DNA of 64,000 nucleotides from Pseudoglutamicibacter cumminsii (GCF_016907775.1 NZ_JAFBCO010000001.1:1736001-1800000); one strand, 5' to 3'; counted from the stretch's first letter, positions 17,179 to 27,583 are shown. Notes: generated by a model not told the origin, from the letters alone. Made by a program: numbers and translations.

Positions 17179-17184
17179 TAGCAT
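17179..17184 (+). promoter_or_regulatory. -10 hexamer of hisI (leaderless type)
   Basis: TAGCAT ends six bases before the hisI GTG. GGGAGG fills the gap but abuts the start codon, too close to act as a normal ribosome-binding site. Confidence 0.5.
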
Positions 17185-17190
17185 GGGAGG

Positions 17191-17664
17191 GTGTCTGATT
17201 CTCGTGAACTTTCTGCTGAGCTAGCCGCAGATGCGGTCTCCGATGCGAGCGAAACGTCTGCAGCGCCGGCCTTCGATACTGCCGTTTTGAAATTCAATCC
17301 GGACGGCCTGATCCCTGCTGTTGTGCAGGATGCTGAGTCGTTGCAGGTTTTGATGCTCGGCTGGATGGATGCCGAGGCGGTGCGCCGGAGCGCTACGAGC
17401 GGCCGTGCGACGTACTGGTCTCGTTCGCGACAAGAATATTGGCGCAAGGGTGACACATCGGGTCACATTCAGGAAGTCGTTGCGATGCACTATGACTGTG
17501 ATGCCGACACGATCTTGCTGACTGTGAAGCAGACAGGTGCCGCGTGCCACACGGGGACGCGTTCGTGCTTTGACGATCGCGTCATCCCTGTCACCACACC
17601 AGCACAGGCAACACAAGCACGCGAGACACAGGCACACGAGACGCAAACGGGGGATAAGTCATGA
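17191..17664 (+). CDS. hisI: Phosphoribosyl-AMP cyclohydrolase
   Basis: A 157-aa zinc enzyme for step 3 of histidine synthesis. The metal and active-site signature is complete: [15 protein letters not shown] followed by [12 protein letters not shown]. The core begins near residue 30 ([15 protein letters not shown]). The first 25 residues are an Ala/Ser-rich extension, and the last about 20 (ending in a repeated T-Q-A-x-E-T pattern) are low complexity. The gene overlaps trpE by 4 bp (ATGA), so histidine and tryptophan genes are coupled here. Confidence 0.95.
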   Translation: MSDSRELSAELAADAVSDASETSAAPAFDTAVLKFNPDGLIPAVVQDAESLQVLMLGWMDAEAVRRSATSGRATYWSRSRQEYWRKGDTSGHIQEVVAMHYDCDADTILLTVKQTGAACHTGTRSCFDDRVIPVTTPAQATQARETQAHETQTGDKS

Positions 17665-19247
17665 GCGTTCCGAAGGTCATTCCAAACCTCACGCGTGAGG
17701 AGTTTGTTGCTACTGCAGCATCGGTCGATGGCCCCCGGGTCATCCCGGTGACCGCTCGGATGCTCGCTGACGGCCTCACCCCGTTGGGCGTGTACCGGCG
17801 TCTTGCCGATCAGCGTCCGGGAACGTTCCTGCTCGAATCCGCAACGGCCGGCCAGTGGGCACGGTATTCCTTCATTGGCGCCGGAAGCGCTGCGATGCTC
17901 GCCGAATCCGAGGGACAAGCGGTGTGGGAAGGCGCCCCGCCGGTCGGGATCCCGTCTGAGGGCGGCGTCATGGATGTTCTGCGGGAGACCCTGCAGTTCC
18001 TCAAGCGCGGCCAGCAGAATGTGACCCGCCCATCGTTCCCTTTCGTTTCCGGCTTGATGGGATACATCGGATGGGATGCGGTCCGTTATTGGGAAAAGCT
18101 TGGCGAAGGCCCTGCCGATGACATGCAGGTCCCGATGCTCGCGCTCCAGCTTGTGACCGACATGGCTGTATACGACCACCTGGATGGCTCGCTGACCCTG
18201 GTCGCTAATGCGTATAACAAGAATGGCCTCGACACCGGCGCTGAACGCGCTTATGACGATGCGGTGGCTCGCTTGCAGCGGATGGCTCAGCGGCTCGGTG
18301 AACCTTCAGAAGCCGAAGCTCCCGTGCCGATGCCGTCCGCGGATGTCTCTCGTGAAGAAATGTTCGCGACCGTCAAGCAGACGTGGGCTGAGCCTGAGTT
18401 CCTGAAAGCGATCGATACGATCAAGGACGCGATCGTGGACGGCGAAGTGTTCCAGGCGGTTGTGGGACGGCGGTTCGAGCTCCCAACCCAAGCGAGCGCG
18501 TTGGACGTCTACCGCGTCCTGCGGGCGACCAACCCGAGCCCGTACATGTATGTCGCTACCTACCAGACAGGGGACGGCGAACCGTTCTCGGTAGTCGGGT
18601 CTTCACCGGAAGCGCTTGTGACCGTTAAGTCAGGCAACGTCGTGACCCACCCGATCGCTGGCTCCCGCCCACGTGGAGCAACACCGACCGGCGACGACGC
18701 CCTGGCGAAAGAACTCCTCGAAGACCCCAAGGAACGGTCTGAGCACATCATGCTCGTGGACCTTTCCCGCAACGACCTCTCCAAGGTCTGCACCCCTGGC
18801 ACTGTGGACGTCACCCAGTTCATGGAGATCGTGCGCTACAGCCACATCATGCACATGGAATCCACCGTGACCGGGGACGTCGAGGCTCACGCGAACGCCT
18901 ACGATGTGCTACGCGCCGTGTTCCCGGCCGGAACCCTCTCCGGGGCGCCTAAGCCTCGTGCATTGCAATTGCTAGATCAGCTTGAGCCGGTAGGCCGCGG
19001 GATCTATGGCGGCGTGGTCGGTTACTTCGATTCCGCAGGTGACATGGATATGGCCATCGCGATCCGGACCGCTGTCCTGAAAGACGAGACCGCCTACGTT
19101 TCAGCAGGCGCAGGCATTGTGGCTGATTCCCAACCGGAATCCGAAGCACTTGAGACCGTGAACAAGGCCTTCGCGCCACTGCGCGCCGTATGGCTTGCAG
19201 ATGAACTCAGCTCACCTGAACGCGGAGGCGAAAATGCCTCGCACTAA
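17661..19247 (+). CDS. trpE: Anthranilate synthase component I
   Basis: A 528-aa chorismate-binding enzyme that makes anthranilate with the TrpG glutaminase. The C-terminal catalytic domain shows [10 protein letters not shown], the aminodeoxychorismate-type LVDLSRNDL, the [11 protein letters not shown] loop near residue 424 and YGGVVGYFD. The N-terminal tryptophan feedback motif LLESATAG is present near residue 55. trpG and trpD are not in the window. It overlaps hisI upstream and the Trp-associated membrane protein downstream. Confidence 0.96.
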   Translation: MSVPKVIPNLTREEFVATAASVDGPRVIPVTARMLADGLTPLGVYRRLADQRPGTFLLESATAGQWARYSFIGAGSAAMLAESEGQAVWEGAPPVGIPSEGGVMDVLRETLQFLKRGQQNVTRPSFPFVSGLMGYIGWDAVRYWEKLGEGPADDMQVPMLALQLVTDMAVYDHLDGSLTLVANAYNKNGLDTGAERAYDDAVARLQRMAQRLGEPSEAEAPVPMPSADVSREEMFATVKQTWAEPEFLKAIDTIKDAIVDGEVFQAVVGRRFELPTQASALDVYRVLRATNPSPYMYVATYQTGDGEPFSVVGSSPEALVTVKSGNVVTHPIAGSRPRGATPTGDDALAKELLEDPKERSEHIMLVDLSRNDLSKVCTPGTVDVTQFMEIVRYSHIMHMESTVTGDVEAHANAYDVLRAVFPAGTLSGAPKPRALQLLDQLEPVGRGIYGGVVGYFDSAGDMDMAIAIRTAVLKDETAYVSAGAGIVADSQPESEALETVNKAFAPLRAVWLADELSSPERGGENASH

Positions 19248-20001
19248 CGAGCCGCCACGAACTGAAACCACACCAACCAAGCGACGCTTCGGGCAACGCA
19301 AACACGTCGTTCTCGCCGGGCTTGCTCTCTCGATCGCGGCGCTGATCCTCATCTCACAGACCTGGATCACAGTCGGAGCACCCGACACCGGAGTTGCCGT
19401 GGCAAGCCTCGACGTAGCCGGCGGAACAGCTTCTCCAGCGGCAGTCGCGCTCGCCGTCGTGATGCTTGCCGCCACCATCGCGCTGACGATCGCGGGTCCC
19501 ATAACCCGCTGGGTCATCACCGTGGTCCAGGCGCTCGCCGGCGCCGGCATTGCCGGCGTCAGCATCTGGTCTGCACTGTCGCCGCAGGATGCCGCCGCGA
19601 CGAAGGTCGGGGAGACCTTTGGGCTCGGGATTGTGAGTAGCAATTACGACGTCACGATCTTCCCTTTCATCACCGCCGTCCTCGGCGTGCTCATGGTTCT
19701 CGTTGCCGTGTGGGGTTCGCTCGTAGCCGCACCTGCCGCATCGACATCAAGCAAGTATGAACGCGCAGGTTCATCACCGCGCCGTAGCAAGCACGAGGCC
19801 GGCAAACGAGCCAGCGCAAGCGGTGGCGAAACTGCCCAGGCTGGCAAGAACGCTGACGATGAGCCACGCGAGACCAATCAAGGCGAGACCGACCTTGACG
19901 AGATCGAGCTGGACGAAATAGACCAGTGGGACGCGTTGACGCAAGGCGAAGACCCCACCGACCCAGACGGACCGAACACCGCCCGCGCACGCTTCTACTG
20001 A
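19234..20001 (+). CDS. Trp-operon-associated membrane protein (TIGR02234 type)
   Basis: A 255-aa protein with four membrane helices (VVLAGLALSIAALILIS, then two segments around residues 60-105, and FITAVLGVLMVLVAVWGSLVA). A long acidic/basic hydrophilic tail follows (about residues 170-255). Position after trpE and the four-helix layout match the actinobacterial Trp_oprn_chp family; its role is unknown. The ATG at 19234 is chosen because GGAGG lies 6 nt ahead; it overlaps the trpE stop by 14 bp. In-frame TTG 19195 and ATG 19201 are less likely. Confidence 0.8.
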   Translation: MPRTNEPPRTETTPTKRRFGQRKHVVLAGLALSIAALILISQTWITVGAPDTGVAVASLDVAGGTASPAAVALAVVMLAATIALTIAGPITRWVITVVQALAGAGIAGVSIWSALSPQDAAATKVGETFGLGIVSSNYDVTIFPFITAVLGVLMVLVAVWGSLVAAPAASTSSKYERAGSSPRRSKHEAGKRASASGGETAQAGKNADDEPRETNQGETDLDEIELDEIDQWDALTQGEDPTDPDGPNTARARFY

Positions 20002-20024
20002 GCCGAATCACACATCAATCATGA

Positions 20025-20060
20025 CTCGCCGTGCGTAGCGATTGAGCGGTCAACGGCGAG
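20025..20060. repeat. Inverted repeat upstream of the HGxxPAAW gene
   Basis: CTCGCCGT and complement ACGGCGAG are separated by 20 nt. It may be a weak terminator of the trpE unit or an operator, since a small gene starts about 160 bp later. Confidence 0.45.
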
Positions 20061-20222
20061 AAGTGGCAGAATAGACATAAGCGTGTGTTCATGCTGCCGC
20101 TTCACTCGCACGAAGCCGGCCGTGCAGGGAACTCACATCTACCCGTGGCCTCACGGTCGCGGATGCCCCACAGAGGGCAGAGCATCACTGACCTGAGGTT
20201 TCAACTCGAAGGAGATAGGGAT

Positions 20223-20477
20223 ATGCCTCTCGATCGCCAGACCATTGCTCATGACCCAATCCATGAGCAGCACCTGGGCCACGGCAACACTGTTGCTTCG
20301 TGGGCAATGTTCACCATCATGTTTGTTGGCTTCCTGCTGTCCTGCATCGCCTTCACCATCCCCAACTGGTTCCTCTTCTGGACCGGCGGCGTGATCCTGG
20401 TTGTCGGCATCATCGTCGGCCTCGTTCTGAAGGCTGCTGGCTTTGGCGTGGGCGGCTCCCGTACAAAGCACGACTAA
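20223..20477 (+). CDS. HGxxPAAW-family small membrane protein
   Basis: An 84-aa protein with the HGNTVASW variant of the HGxxPAAW motif (about residues 20-27), followed by two membrane helices separated by PNWFLFWTGG. This family is found between trpE and trpC in many actinobacteria and has no known function. GAAGGAGAT lies 7 nt before the ATG, which makes this start more likely than the in-frame codons up to 138 bp further upstream. A terminator follows. Confidence 0.85.
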   Translation: MPLDRQTIAHDPIHEQHLGHGNTVASWAMFTIMFVGFLLSCIAFTIPNWFLFWTGGVILVVGIIVGLVLKAAGFGVGGSRTKHD

Positions 20478-20483
20478 CGTTGT

Positions 20484-20522
20484 GAACGAACGGCCCCGCG
20501 AAAGACTCGCGGGGCTTCGTTC
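20484..20522 (+). terminator. Terminator after the HGxxPAAW gene
   Basis: An outer GAACGAA/TTCGTTC pair and inner 8-bp GCCCCGCG/CGCGGGGC stem with loop AAAGACT make a long hairpin 7 nt after the stop, followed by TATAC. Confidence 0.8.
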
Positions 20523-20608
20523 TATACAGGGTTCTATACCCGCCACACATCACTTACTGAACGCAGCTCATACTGAACTCAGTCCGTAGAAGGGGAGAGG
20601 CACGGCAC

Positions 20609-21430
20609 ATGGCAGAGGCCACTGTTCTGGATCAGATCATCGAAGGTGTTAAGGAAGATCTGGCCGCACGCAAGCAGCTTGTGCCGCTTGAAGAGATGAA
20701 GCGCCGTGCCGCTGAAGCCGCACCAGCCCGCGATGCGCTGGCCGCCTTGTCCCCTAACGCTGACTCCGCTTTCGCCGTGATTTCCGAGGTCAAGCGTCGC
20801 TCGCCATCGAAGGGCGCGCTCGCTGACATCCCGGAGCCAGCGGATCTTGCCGCTGAATACGAAGCCGGTGGCGCCGCCGCTATCTCAGTTCTGACGGAAC
20901 AGCGCCGCTTTGGTGGCTCACTTGCAGATTTCGATGCGGTACGGGCACGTGTCGACGTCCCGTTGCTACGCAAAGACTTCACGGTCGACGAGTACCAGAT
21001 CTACGAAGCACGAGCGCACGGAGCTGACCTGGTACTGCTGATCGTTGCGGCCTTGACGGATCAGGAGCTCAGCGACTTCCTCGAGCTCACTCACGTGCTG
21101 GGAATGAACGCGCTCGTCGAAACGCACACTCCGGAAGAGATCGAACGCGCTACGAAAGTCGGTTCCAAGATCGTGGGCGTTAACGTTCGCAACCTCAAGA
21201 CCCTCGATGTCGATACCGGCCACTATGCTGAACTCGCCAAGCATCTACCAGCTGGGGTTGTGACGGTCGCTGAATCTGGCGTCGAAGACATCGAACAGGT
21301 CAAGACCTACGCACACGCGGGTGCAGACGCGGTCCTCGTCGGCGAGGCCCTCGTCAAACACGCACAGCCACGCGAAACCGTCGCCGAGTTCACGGCTACC
21401 GGTCACGCCATCAGGTCCGCTGCCCGCTAA
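20609..21430 (+). CDS. trpC: Indole-3-glycerol phosphate synthase
   Basis: A 273-aa TIM barrel for the fourth step of tryptophan synthesis. The signature [13 protein letters not shown] (catalytic Glu and Lys) is at residues about 56-68. [35 protein letters not shown] and VAESGV complete the active site. GGGGAGAGG lies about 8 nt before the ATG. It begins the trpC-trpB-trpA-lgt unit. No trpF is seen. Confidence 0.97.
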   Translation: MAEATVLDQIIEGVKEDLAARKQLVPLEEMKRRAAEAAPARDALAALSPNADSAFAVISEVKRRSPSKGALADIPEPADLAAEYEAGGAAAISVLTEQRRFGGSLADFDAVRARVDVPLLRKDFTVDEYQIYEARAHGADLVLLIVAALTDQELSDFLELTHVLGMNALVETHTPEEIERATKVGSKIVGVNVRNLKTLDVDTGHYAELAKHLPAGVVTVAESGVEDIEQVKTYAHAGADAVLVGEALVKHAQPRETVAEFTATGHAIRSAAR

Positions 21431-21483
21431 TCTCCAGCCAAACCATCAAGCTCACGCTGTACCCACCATCATCAAGGAAAAGC

Positions 21484-22791
21484 ATGACCAGCACACCAGA
21501 GTCTGAAGAGAACCGCACCACCATGGCGGATTCGTTCATGGCCGGCTCCCTGCGTAACGCGCCCGGCCCTTACTTCGGTGAATACGGCGGCCGATGGATG
21601 CCGGAGTCCCTGGTACGTGCGCTCGATGAGCTGGCTGAAACCTTCAACGCGGCCAAGGATGACCCTGAGTTCGTCGCCGAGTTCCAGGACCTGCTGGCCA
21701 ACTATGCCAACCGTCCATCGCTTCTGACCGAAGCATCACGATTCGCAGAACACGCGGGCGGCGTACGGATCTTCCTCAAACGCGAAGACCTCAACCACAC
21801 CGGTTCGCACAAGATCAACAACGTGCTCGGCCAGGCGCTGCTCGCTAAGCGCATGGGGAAGAACCGCCTCATCGCTGAGACCGGCGCAGGCCAGCACGGC
21901 GTAGCAACCGCAACCGCAGCCGCACTCTTCGGTATGGAATGCGTTGTCTACATGGGCGAAGAAGACACTCAGCGTCAAGCGCTCAACGTGGCCCGCATGG
22001 AACTGCTCGGTGCGAAGGTTGTGCCAGTTGCGGTGGGCTCCCGCACCCTCAAAGACGCGATCAACGAAGCGCTGCGCGACTGGGTCGCCAACGTCGACCA
22101 CACCCACTACCTGCTCGGAACCGCGGCCGGACCGTACCCGTTCCCGAGCATGGTGCGCTTCTTCCACGAGTGCATCGGTAACGAAGCCCGCGAACAGATC
22201 ATCGAACAAGCCGGGCGTCTCCCAGACGCCGTCTGCGCATGCGTCGGTGGTGGTTCCAACGCGATCGGAACCTTCCACGCGTTCCTCGACGACAAAGAGG
22301 TTGAACTGCACGGGCTCGAAGCCGGCGGCGACGGAATCGACACCCCGCGCCACGCCGCCACGATCACCCTCGGCCGGGCCGGCGTGCTCCACGGCGCCAA
22401 GACCTACCTCATGCAGGACGAAGACGGCCAGACCATCGAATCCCACTCGGTCTCCGCAGGCCTCGACTACCCAGCCGTGGGCCCAGAGCACGCGTACCTT
22501 GCGGACATCCACCGCGTTCAGTACACCGCCATCACAGACAGCGAAGCGATGGACGCGTTCCGACTCCTGTCGCAAACCGAAGGCATCCTGCCAGCCATCG
22601 AATCCAGTCACGCACTCGCCGGCGCCATCAAAGTCGGCCAGCGCATGGCTGAGGAAGCGAAAGCCAACGGCCAGGACCCAGCCGAGCGCTTCGTCGTGGT
22701 GACTTTGTCCGGCCGCGGCGATAAGGACGTCGCAACCGCAGCCCGCTGGTTCGGACTGCTCAACGAAAACGACGAACAGGAAGGCGAGTAA
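21484..22791 (+). CDS. trpB: Tryptophan synthase beta chain
   Basis: A 435-aa PLP enzyme that joins indole and serine. The PLP lysine is in [16 protein letters not shown], the catalytic Glu region is [15 protein letters not shown], and the phosphate loop is GGGSNAIG. The first 20 residues are a variable extension; AAGGAAAAG stands before the ATG at 21484, but an ATG at 21523 is also in frame. trpA begins 2 nt after the stop. Confidence 0.98.
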   Translation: MTSTPESEENRTTMADSFMAGSLRNAPGPYFGEYGGRWMPESLVRALDELAETFNAAKDDPEFVAEFQDLLANYANRPSLLTEASRFAEHAGGVRIFLKREDLNHTGSHKINNVLGQALLAKRMGKNRLIAETGAGQHGVATATAAALFGMECVVYMGEEDTQRQALNVARMELLGAKVVPVAVGSRTLKDAINEALRDWVANVDHTHYLLGTAAGPYPFPSMVRFFHECIGNEAREQIIEQAGRLPDAVCACVGGGSNAIGTFHAFLDDKEVELHGLEAGGDGIDTPRHAATITLGRAGVLHGAKTYLMQDEDGQTIESHSVSAGLDYPAVGPEHAYLADIHRVQYTAITDSEAMDAFRLLSQTEGILPAIESSHALAGAIKVGQRMAEEAKANGQDPAERFVVVTLSGRGDKDVATAARWFGLLNENDEQEGE

Positions 22792-22793
22792 GC

Positions 22794-23597
22794 GTGAGCC
22801 AGCCCGCACCACGAATCACATCCGGCGACGCGATCGCCCGCGCGCGTCAAGAAGGACGCCCAGCTCTGATCGCCTACCTCCCGGCAGGTTACCCCGACGT
22901 TCAGTCGACGATCGATGCCGCGATCGCTGCAGCTAAGAACGGCGCCGACATCATTGAGATCGGCCTGCCGTACTCCGACCCTGTGATGGACGGCCCGGTC
23001 ATCCAGGCCGCGACAACCGAATCGCTCGCTAACGGTTTCAAGGTTCCGCAGGTTTTCGAGATCATCGAAAAAGTGACCGCCGAAGTCGACGCCGCGGTCC
23101 TCATCATGACCTACTGGAACCTCGTGATGCGCATGGGCGTCGACGAGTTCGCGCGCCGACTCGCAGAAGCCGGTGGCGCTGGCCTCATCACCCCGGACCT
23201 CTTGCCGGAAGAAGCCAGCGACTGGATGGAAGCCTCCGAGAAATACGGGCTCGACCGCGTCTTCCTGACCGCGCCATCGAACACTCCTGAACGCGTCAAG
23301 CAAACCGTGGAAGCATCCCGCGGATTCGTGTACTGCGTTTCGATCATGGGTGTCACAGGCGCCCGCGACACCGTCTCCGACGCCGCCCAGGGCGTTGTTG
23401 AAGCAGTCCGAGCGGCCGGCGACATGCCCGCGTGCGTGGGCCTCGGCGTATCCCAGCGTAAACACGTCGAAGAGATCGGCGCGTACGCCGACGGCGTCAT
23501 CGTCGGTACCGCGCTCGTGCGCGAACTCGGCGAAAACGGCCCAGAAGGCGTAGGTAAGCTTACCGCGGAACTAGCCGGACGAGGTAGCGGCGCATGA
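22794..23597 (+). CDS. trpA: Tryptophan synthase alpha chain
   Basis: A 267-aa TIM barrel that cleaves indole-3-glycerol phosphate. The catalytic Glu and Asp are in ADIIEIGLPYSDPVMDGPVIQ; YLPAGYPD and GLITPDLLPEE are also conserved. The GTG start follows trpB by 2 nt with GGAAGGCGAG in the trpB 3' end as ribosome-binding site. It overlaps lgt by 4 bp. Confidence 0.98.
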   Translation: MSQPAPRITSGDAIARARQEGRPALIAYLPAGYPDVQSTIDAAIAAAKNGADIIEIGLPYSDPVMDGPVIQAATTESLANGFKVPQVFEIIEKVTAEVDAAVLIMTYWNLVMRMGVDEFARRLAEAGGAGLITPDLLPEEASDWMEASEKYGLDRVFLTAPSNTPERVKQTVEASRGFVYCVSIMGVTGARDTVSDAAQGVVEAVRAAGDMPACVGLGVSQRKHVEEIGAYADGVIVGTALVRELGENGPEGVGKLTAELAGRGSGA

Positions 23598-24595
23598 TCA
23601 TACAGGCGACCACCGCATCACTCGTGCCGGCCGCGATCCCATCGCCGCCGAGGGAGTTCTCAGCGTTCCACTTGGGCCCGCTCACCATTCACATGTATGC
23701 GATCTGCATCCTCATCGGGATCATCGCAGCGCTCATCCTGACGCAACGTCGCTGGAAGGCCCGCGGGGGCAACCCCGAGCTCGTGTGGGACGTAGCGATC
23801 TGGGCGGTACCGCTCGGCATCATCGGTGGTCGCCTTTACCACGTGTTCTCGTCCCCGGACGAATACTTCGGTCCCAACTATGACGGCACTGGGGACCCTA
23901 TCAAGATTCTGTACATCGCCAACGGCGGCCTCGGGATCTGGGGTGCCGTGGCGCTCGGTGCGGTGGGCGTGTGGATCGCTACACGCCGCGCTGGGGTGCG
24001 GTTCTCAACGTTCGCTGACGCCGCCGCGCCAGGCGTGCTGTTGGCCCAAGCCATCGGCCGCTGGGGCAACTATTTCAACCAGGAACTCTTCGGTAGCCCA
24101 ACCGAGTTGCCGTGGGGACTCAAGATCGACGCCGACTCACCGACATTCCCGGCAGGAATGCCAGCCGATACCCTGTTCCATCCGACGTTCCTCTATGAAT
24201 CCATCTGGAACATCCTCGGCGTGATGGTCATCCTGCTCATCGACCGCACCCGACACATGCGGCGCGGCTCGGTTTTGTGGCTCTACATCGTGATCTACAC
24301 GGCCGGCCGCACCTGGATCGAGGCCCTGCGCATCGACGAAGCCCAGATGATCACGATCGCCGGAATCACACAGCGCCTCAACGTGTGGGTTTCGATCCTC
24401 GTGTTCATCGGAGCGCTCATCGCGTTCGTGATCGCGTACCTGCGCGGCAAGAACGCACCCGAGATCGACGTTGACCTGCCAGGCCGCACACCACGCGCGG
24501 CAACTGTTGCCGCGAGCGCCGGCACGGATACAGGTGACGCAACCGACGAAGCCGCTACCGCATCGTCGGAAGCCGACAAAAACACAACTACATAA
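23594..24595 (+). CDS. lgt: Prolipoprotein diacylglyceryl transferase
   Basis: A 333-aa integral membrane enzyme that attaches diacylglycerol to the lipobox cysteine of prolipoproteins. The family signature GRWGNYFNQELFG is at residues about 155-167; seven hydrophobic segments surround it, and the conserved His region FHLGPLTIHMYA is near residue 25. The C-terminal 50 residues are hydrophilic and Ala/Thr-rich. Coupling to trpA by an ATGA overlap matches the actinobacterial trpA-lgt order. Confidence 0.97.
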   Translation: MIIQATTASLVPAAIPSPPREFSAFHLGPLTIHMYAICILIGIIAALILTQRRWKARGGNPELVWDVAIWAVPLGIIGGRLYHVFSSPDEYFGPNYDGTGDPIKILYIANGGLGIWGAVALGAVGVWIATRRAGVRFSTFADAAAPGVLLAQAIGRWGNYFNQELFGSPTELPWGLKIDADSPTFPAGMPADTLFHPTFLYESIWNILGVMVILLIDRTRHMRRGSVLWLYIVIYTAGRTWIEALRIDEAQMITIAGITQRLNVWVSILVFIGALIAFVIAYLRGKNAPEIDVDLPGRTPRAATVAASAGTDTGDATDEAATASSEADKNTTT

Positions 24596-24622
24596 GCACC
24601 CATCATGAAACATTCGACCTAG

Positions 24623-24658
24623 AGCCCTGTGCCCGCCCCACGACGCGGTCACAGGGCT
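24623..24658 (+). terminator. Hairpin between lgt and pyk
   Basis: Nine-base arms AGCCCTGTG/CACAGGGCT with an 18-nt GC-rich loop lie 27 nt after the lgt stop. It lacks a U-run, as many actinobacterial terminators do. Confidence 0.6.
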
Positions 24659-24733
24659 GTAGGCTTATCAAAAGGTGAGAACATGCGCAGCATGAGCGCT
24701 GCCGAATACGAAACCACGATGAGGCGTTGAACC

Positions 24734-26323
24734 ATGATTGTTGACAAAGACAAAGCCAGCAAGACGAAGCGCCAGGTGCGGAGAGCCAAAATCGTTGTGA
24801 CGTTTGGCCCTGCGCTCAGCACCAAGAAGATGGCGAAGAAGGCCCTCAAAGCTGGCATGAACGTCGCCCGACTCAACATGAGCCACGGCGATCACCAGAC
24901 CCATCAGAACAATCTTGACAACCTGCGTGAGGCCTCCGCGGAGCTCGGCAAGCCCCTCGGAATCTTCGCTGACCTCCAGGGGCCCAAGATCCGTCTTGCA
25001 CGTTTCGCTGACGGTCCACATGAGCTCGCGGAGGGCGATACCTTCACCATCACAACCCGCGATGTGCCAGGGAGCAAGACCGAGTGCGGTACGACGTTCC
25101 CCGGCTTGGCCGAGAACGTCAACGTTGGGGACACGCTGCTGGTCAACGACGGCAAGGTTCGTCTGCGCGCGGTCGAGGTGACGGCGACCGATGTCGTAAC
25201 CGAAGTTGAGGTCGGCGGCGAGGTTTCGGACAACAAGGGCATCAACCTCCCTGGTGTCGCTGTGAATGTTCCGGCCCTTTCGGAGAAGGACGAAGAAGAC
25301 CTGCGGTGGGCTCTGCGCGCGGGCGTGGACATGATCGCGTTGTCATTCGTGCGTAACGCTTCGGATATCGATCCGGTGCATCAGATCATGCGTGAAGAGG
25401 GCCGGAAAGTCCCGGTGATCGCCAAGCTTGAGAAACCGCAAGCGGTTGAGAACATCGAGGAAATCATTGACGCGTTCGACGCGATCATGGTGGCTCGCGG
25501 CGACCTCGGCGTTGAGCTTCCGCTCGAGGACGTTCCTGTGGTGCAGAAGCATGCGGTCGAGTTGGCTCGCCGCTGGGCTAAGCCGGTGATCGTCGCTACG
25601 CAGGTTTTGGAATCGATGATGGACGCGCCGACGCCGACGCGCGCTGAGGCTTCTGACTGCGCGAACGCGGTTCTGGATGGCGCTGATGCGGTCATGCTTT
25701 CGGGTGAAACCTCGGTTGGTAAGTACCCGATCAAGACGATCGAGACCATGGCGCGGATCATCAAGTCGACTGAGGCGCATGGGTTGAAGCGGATTCCGCC
25801 GCTGGGCGCACGTCCACGCACCCGCGGTGGTGCAGTGACCCGGGCTGCTGTTGAGGTCGCTGAGGAGGTCAACGCGTCGTATCTGGTTGCGTTCACGCAG
25901 ACGGGGGATTCGGCGCGGCGTTTGGCCCGTATGCGTTCGGAGATCCCGGCTTTGGGGTTCACATCGAGCGAGCAGACGTTCCGGTACATGAACCTGTTCT
26001 GGGGGATTTCTCCGGTTCTTGTGGACTTTGTCGATCACTCCGACAAGATGTCGCAGCAGGCGGAGGACTATCTGCTGGGTAGCAACCTGGCCGAGGAGGA
26101 CGAGCTCGCGGTGATTGTGTCCGGTTCGCCTCCAGGCAAGGCTGGTTCGACGAACTCTCTGCGTGTGCATCGTTTGGGCGATATGACACACGGCGGAGAG
26201 GCTGGACAGCGCAACGAGGAACGCCATGAGGAGATCCGTCCATGGCGCACCCGTGAACAGGCGGCTGAGGATCTCGTTCTGCGGATGAACGAGGGGCAAG
26301 CCACCCGTCCACCGGCCATCTAG
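24734..26323 (+). CDS. pyk: Pyruvate kinase
   Basis: A 529-aa glycolytic enzyme converting PEP and ADP to pyruvate and ATP. The TIM-barrel signature VIAKLEKPQAVENIEEI (catalytic Lys near residue 230), MVARGDLGVELPLEDVP and the LSGETSVGKYPI loop are intact. It is longer than the usual 470-490 aa because of an N-terminal basic stretch (KASKTKRQVRRAK) and a C-terminal tail of about 40 charged residues. The first strand reads KIVVTFGPAL where the family normally has T-I/L-G-P-A. GAGGCG lies before the ATG. Confidence 0.95.
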   Translation: MIVDKDKASKTKRQVRRAKIVVTFGPALSTKKMAKKALKAGMNVARLNMSHGDHQTHQNNLDNLREASAELGKPLGIFADLQGPKIRLARFADGPHELAEGDTFTITTRDVPGSKTECGTTFPGLAENVNVGDTLLVNDGKVRLRAVEVTATDVVTEVEVGGEVSDNKGINLPGVAVNVPALSEKDEEDLRWALRAGVDMIALSFVRNASDIDPVHQIMREEGRKVPVIAKLEKPQAVENIEEIIDAFDAIMVARGDLGVELPLEDVPVVQKHAVELARRWAKPVIVATQVLESMMDAPTPTRAEASDCANAVLDGADAVMLSGETSVGKYPIKTIETMARIIKSTEAHGLKRIPPLGARPRTRGGAVTRAAVEVAEEVNASYLVAFTQTGDSARRLARMRSEIPALGFTSSEQTFRYMNLFWGISPVLVDFVDHSDKMSQQAEDYLLGSNLAEEDELAVIVSGSPPGKAGSTNSLRVHRLGDMTHGGEAGQRNEERHEEIRPWRTREQAAEDLVLRMNEGQATRPPAI

Positions 26324-26351
26324 CTTTGTTCCGATGCCGGAGAAGGTGCAC

Positions 26352-27530
26352 GTGGGTTGTGTAGATACAGGTTCTGAGCTGGTGCTTGCGGAACGCAGGG
26401 GTGCGTTGGGTATCATTGCGCTCAACCGCCCTGCAGCCGTGAACGCGCTGAACCTCGAGATGGTTGATGCGATGCACCACGCACTGGACGCGTTTGCCGC
26501 CGATGATGCGGTACATGCTGTGCTTCTGCACGGCGCGGGGGAGCGCGGTTTGTGTGCAGGCGGCGATGTGCGGGTCATTTACCAGGGCACGCTCGGGGAT
26601 CCTGGGGTTGCAATGGATTTCTTCGCGGCCGAGTACCGCCTGGACCATGCGATTTCGTGCTTCCCGAAGCCTTTCATTCCGCTGATGGATGGATTGGTTT
26701 TAGGCGGCGGAGTGGGGATTTCTGTTCCTGGTTCGCATCGGATTGTGAATGAGACGTCTCGGGTGGGCATGCCTGAGGCGGGGATCGGTTTCAGCCCGGA
26801 CGTGGGGGCCGCCTATTTCTTGGCACGTTCACCTGGGGTGGTGGGCTGTTTCTTGTCATTGACGGGCTTGCATATCGGCGCGGCTGACGCGATGTTTTCG
26901 GGGCTTGCTGATGCTTTTGTTCCGGTGTCGCAGAAGGATGCGTTGATTGCGCAGCTTGAACGGATCTCGTCTTTCAGTGACGTCGACGATGTGGTGGCTG
27001 GCTTCGCGGCTCCGGTTGCTGATGCGAACGAGGAACCGCCGGGTGCTGGGCGTCTTGAGGTAGCTCGTGACTGGATTGATGAGGTTTTCTCGCGCGATTC
27101 GGTTGAGGAGATTTTTGCGGCGTTGCAGGAGCGGGCTGAGGCGGCTGGCAACGATTCGCTTGAGCAGGAGGCACTGGTTGCGATGCGCCGCAACAGCCCA
27201 ACGGGTATGAAGACTGCGTTGGAAGCGGTCAAACGTGCGCGAAACCTCAGCCTCGCGGAGACCTACAAGCAGGATTACCGCTTATGCGGAAACGCGGTGC
27301 TGGGAAACAGGACAGCGCAGCCGTCTAATCCGCGCGGTGGTGCTAGTGGTGTCCAGCGGGCTGGCCACGACATGCGTGAGGGGATCCGTGCGCAGATCAT
27401 TGACAAGGACCGCAATCCCCAGTGGAACCCGGCAACGTTTGAGGGCGTCGACGCTGACTTGGTGAACAGTTTCTTCGCCGAGGTTCCCGGATTCCCGGAC
27501 ATCGACGTGCAGGGAAGCGGACGCACATAG
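26352..27530 (+). CDS. Enoyl-CoA hydratase/isomerase family, probable 3-hydroxyisobutyryl-CoA hydrolase
   Basis: A 392-aa crotonase-fold protein. LNRPAAVNALNLEMV and the oxyanion loops GLCAGGDVRVIY and DGLVLGGGVGIS, followed by MPEAGIGFSPDVGAAYFLAR, match the ECH_2/3-hydroxyisobutyryl-CoA hydrolase branch (valine breakdown) rather than a plain hydratase; the length also fits. The GTG at 26352 is chosen because AGAAGG lies 5 nt ahead; an ATG at 26334, without a ribosome-binding site, would add 6 residues. It follows pyk by 28 nt and may be read with it. No other valine-degradation gene is near. Confidence 0.82.
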   Translation: MGCVDTGSELVLAERRGALGIIALNRPAAVNALNLEMVDAMHHALDAFAADDAVHAVLLHGAGERGLCAGGDVRVIYQGTLGDPGVAMDFFAAEYRLDHAISCFPKPFIPLMDGLVLGGGVGISVPGSHRIVNETSRVGMPEAGIGFSPDVGAAYFLARSPGVVGCFLSLTGLHIGAADAMFSGLADAFVPVSQKDALIAQLERISSFSDVDDVVAGFAAPVADANEEPPGAGRLEVARDWIDEVFSRDSVEEIFAALQERAEAAGNDSLEQEALVAMRRNSPTGMKTALEAVKRARNLSLAETYKQDYRLCGNAVLGNRTAQPSNPRGGASGVQRAGHDMREGIRAQIIDKDRNPQWNPATFEGVDADLVNSFFAEVPGFPDIDVQGSGRT

Positions 27531-27549
27531 TTTCGGTTCGTCGCTGATC

Positions 27550-27583
27550 ATTCGTCGTTAAAAGCCATTCATCGTTAAAAGCC
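27550..27583. repeat. Two tandem 17-bp units
   Basis: ATTCGTCGTTAAAAGCC is followed directly by ATTCATCGTTAAAAGCC. The second copy supplies the A-rich flank (U-run on the reverse strand) of the tRNA-Leu terminator. Confidence 0.75.

Noticed and set aside
21736..22812. A 358-aa reverse open frame opposite trpB
   Set aside because: Shadow frame of a clear tryptophan synthase beta gene.
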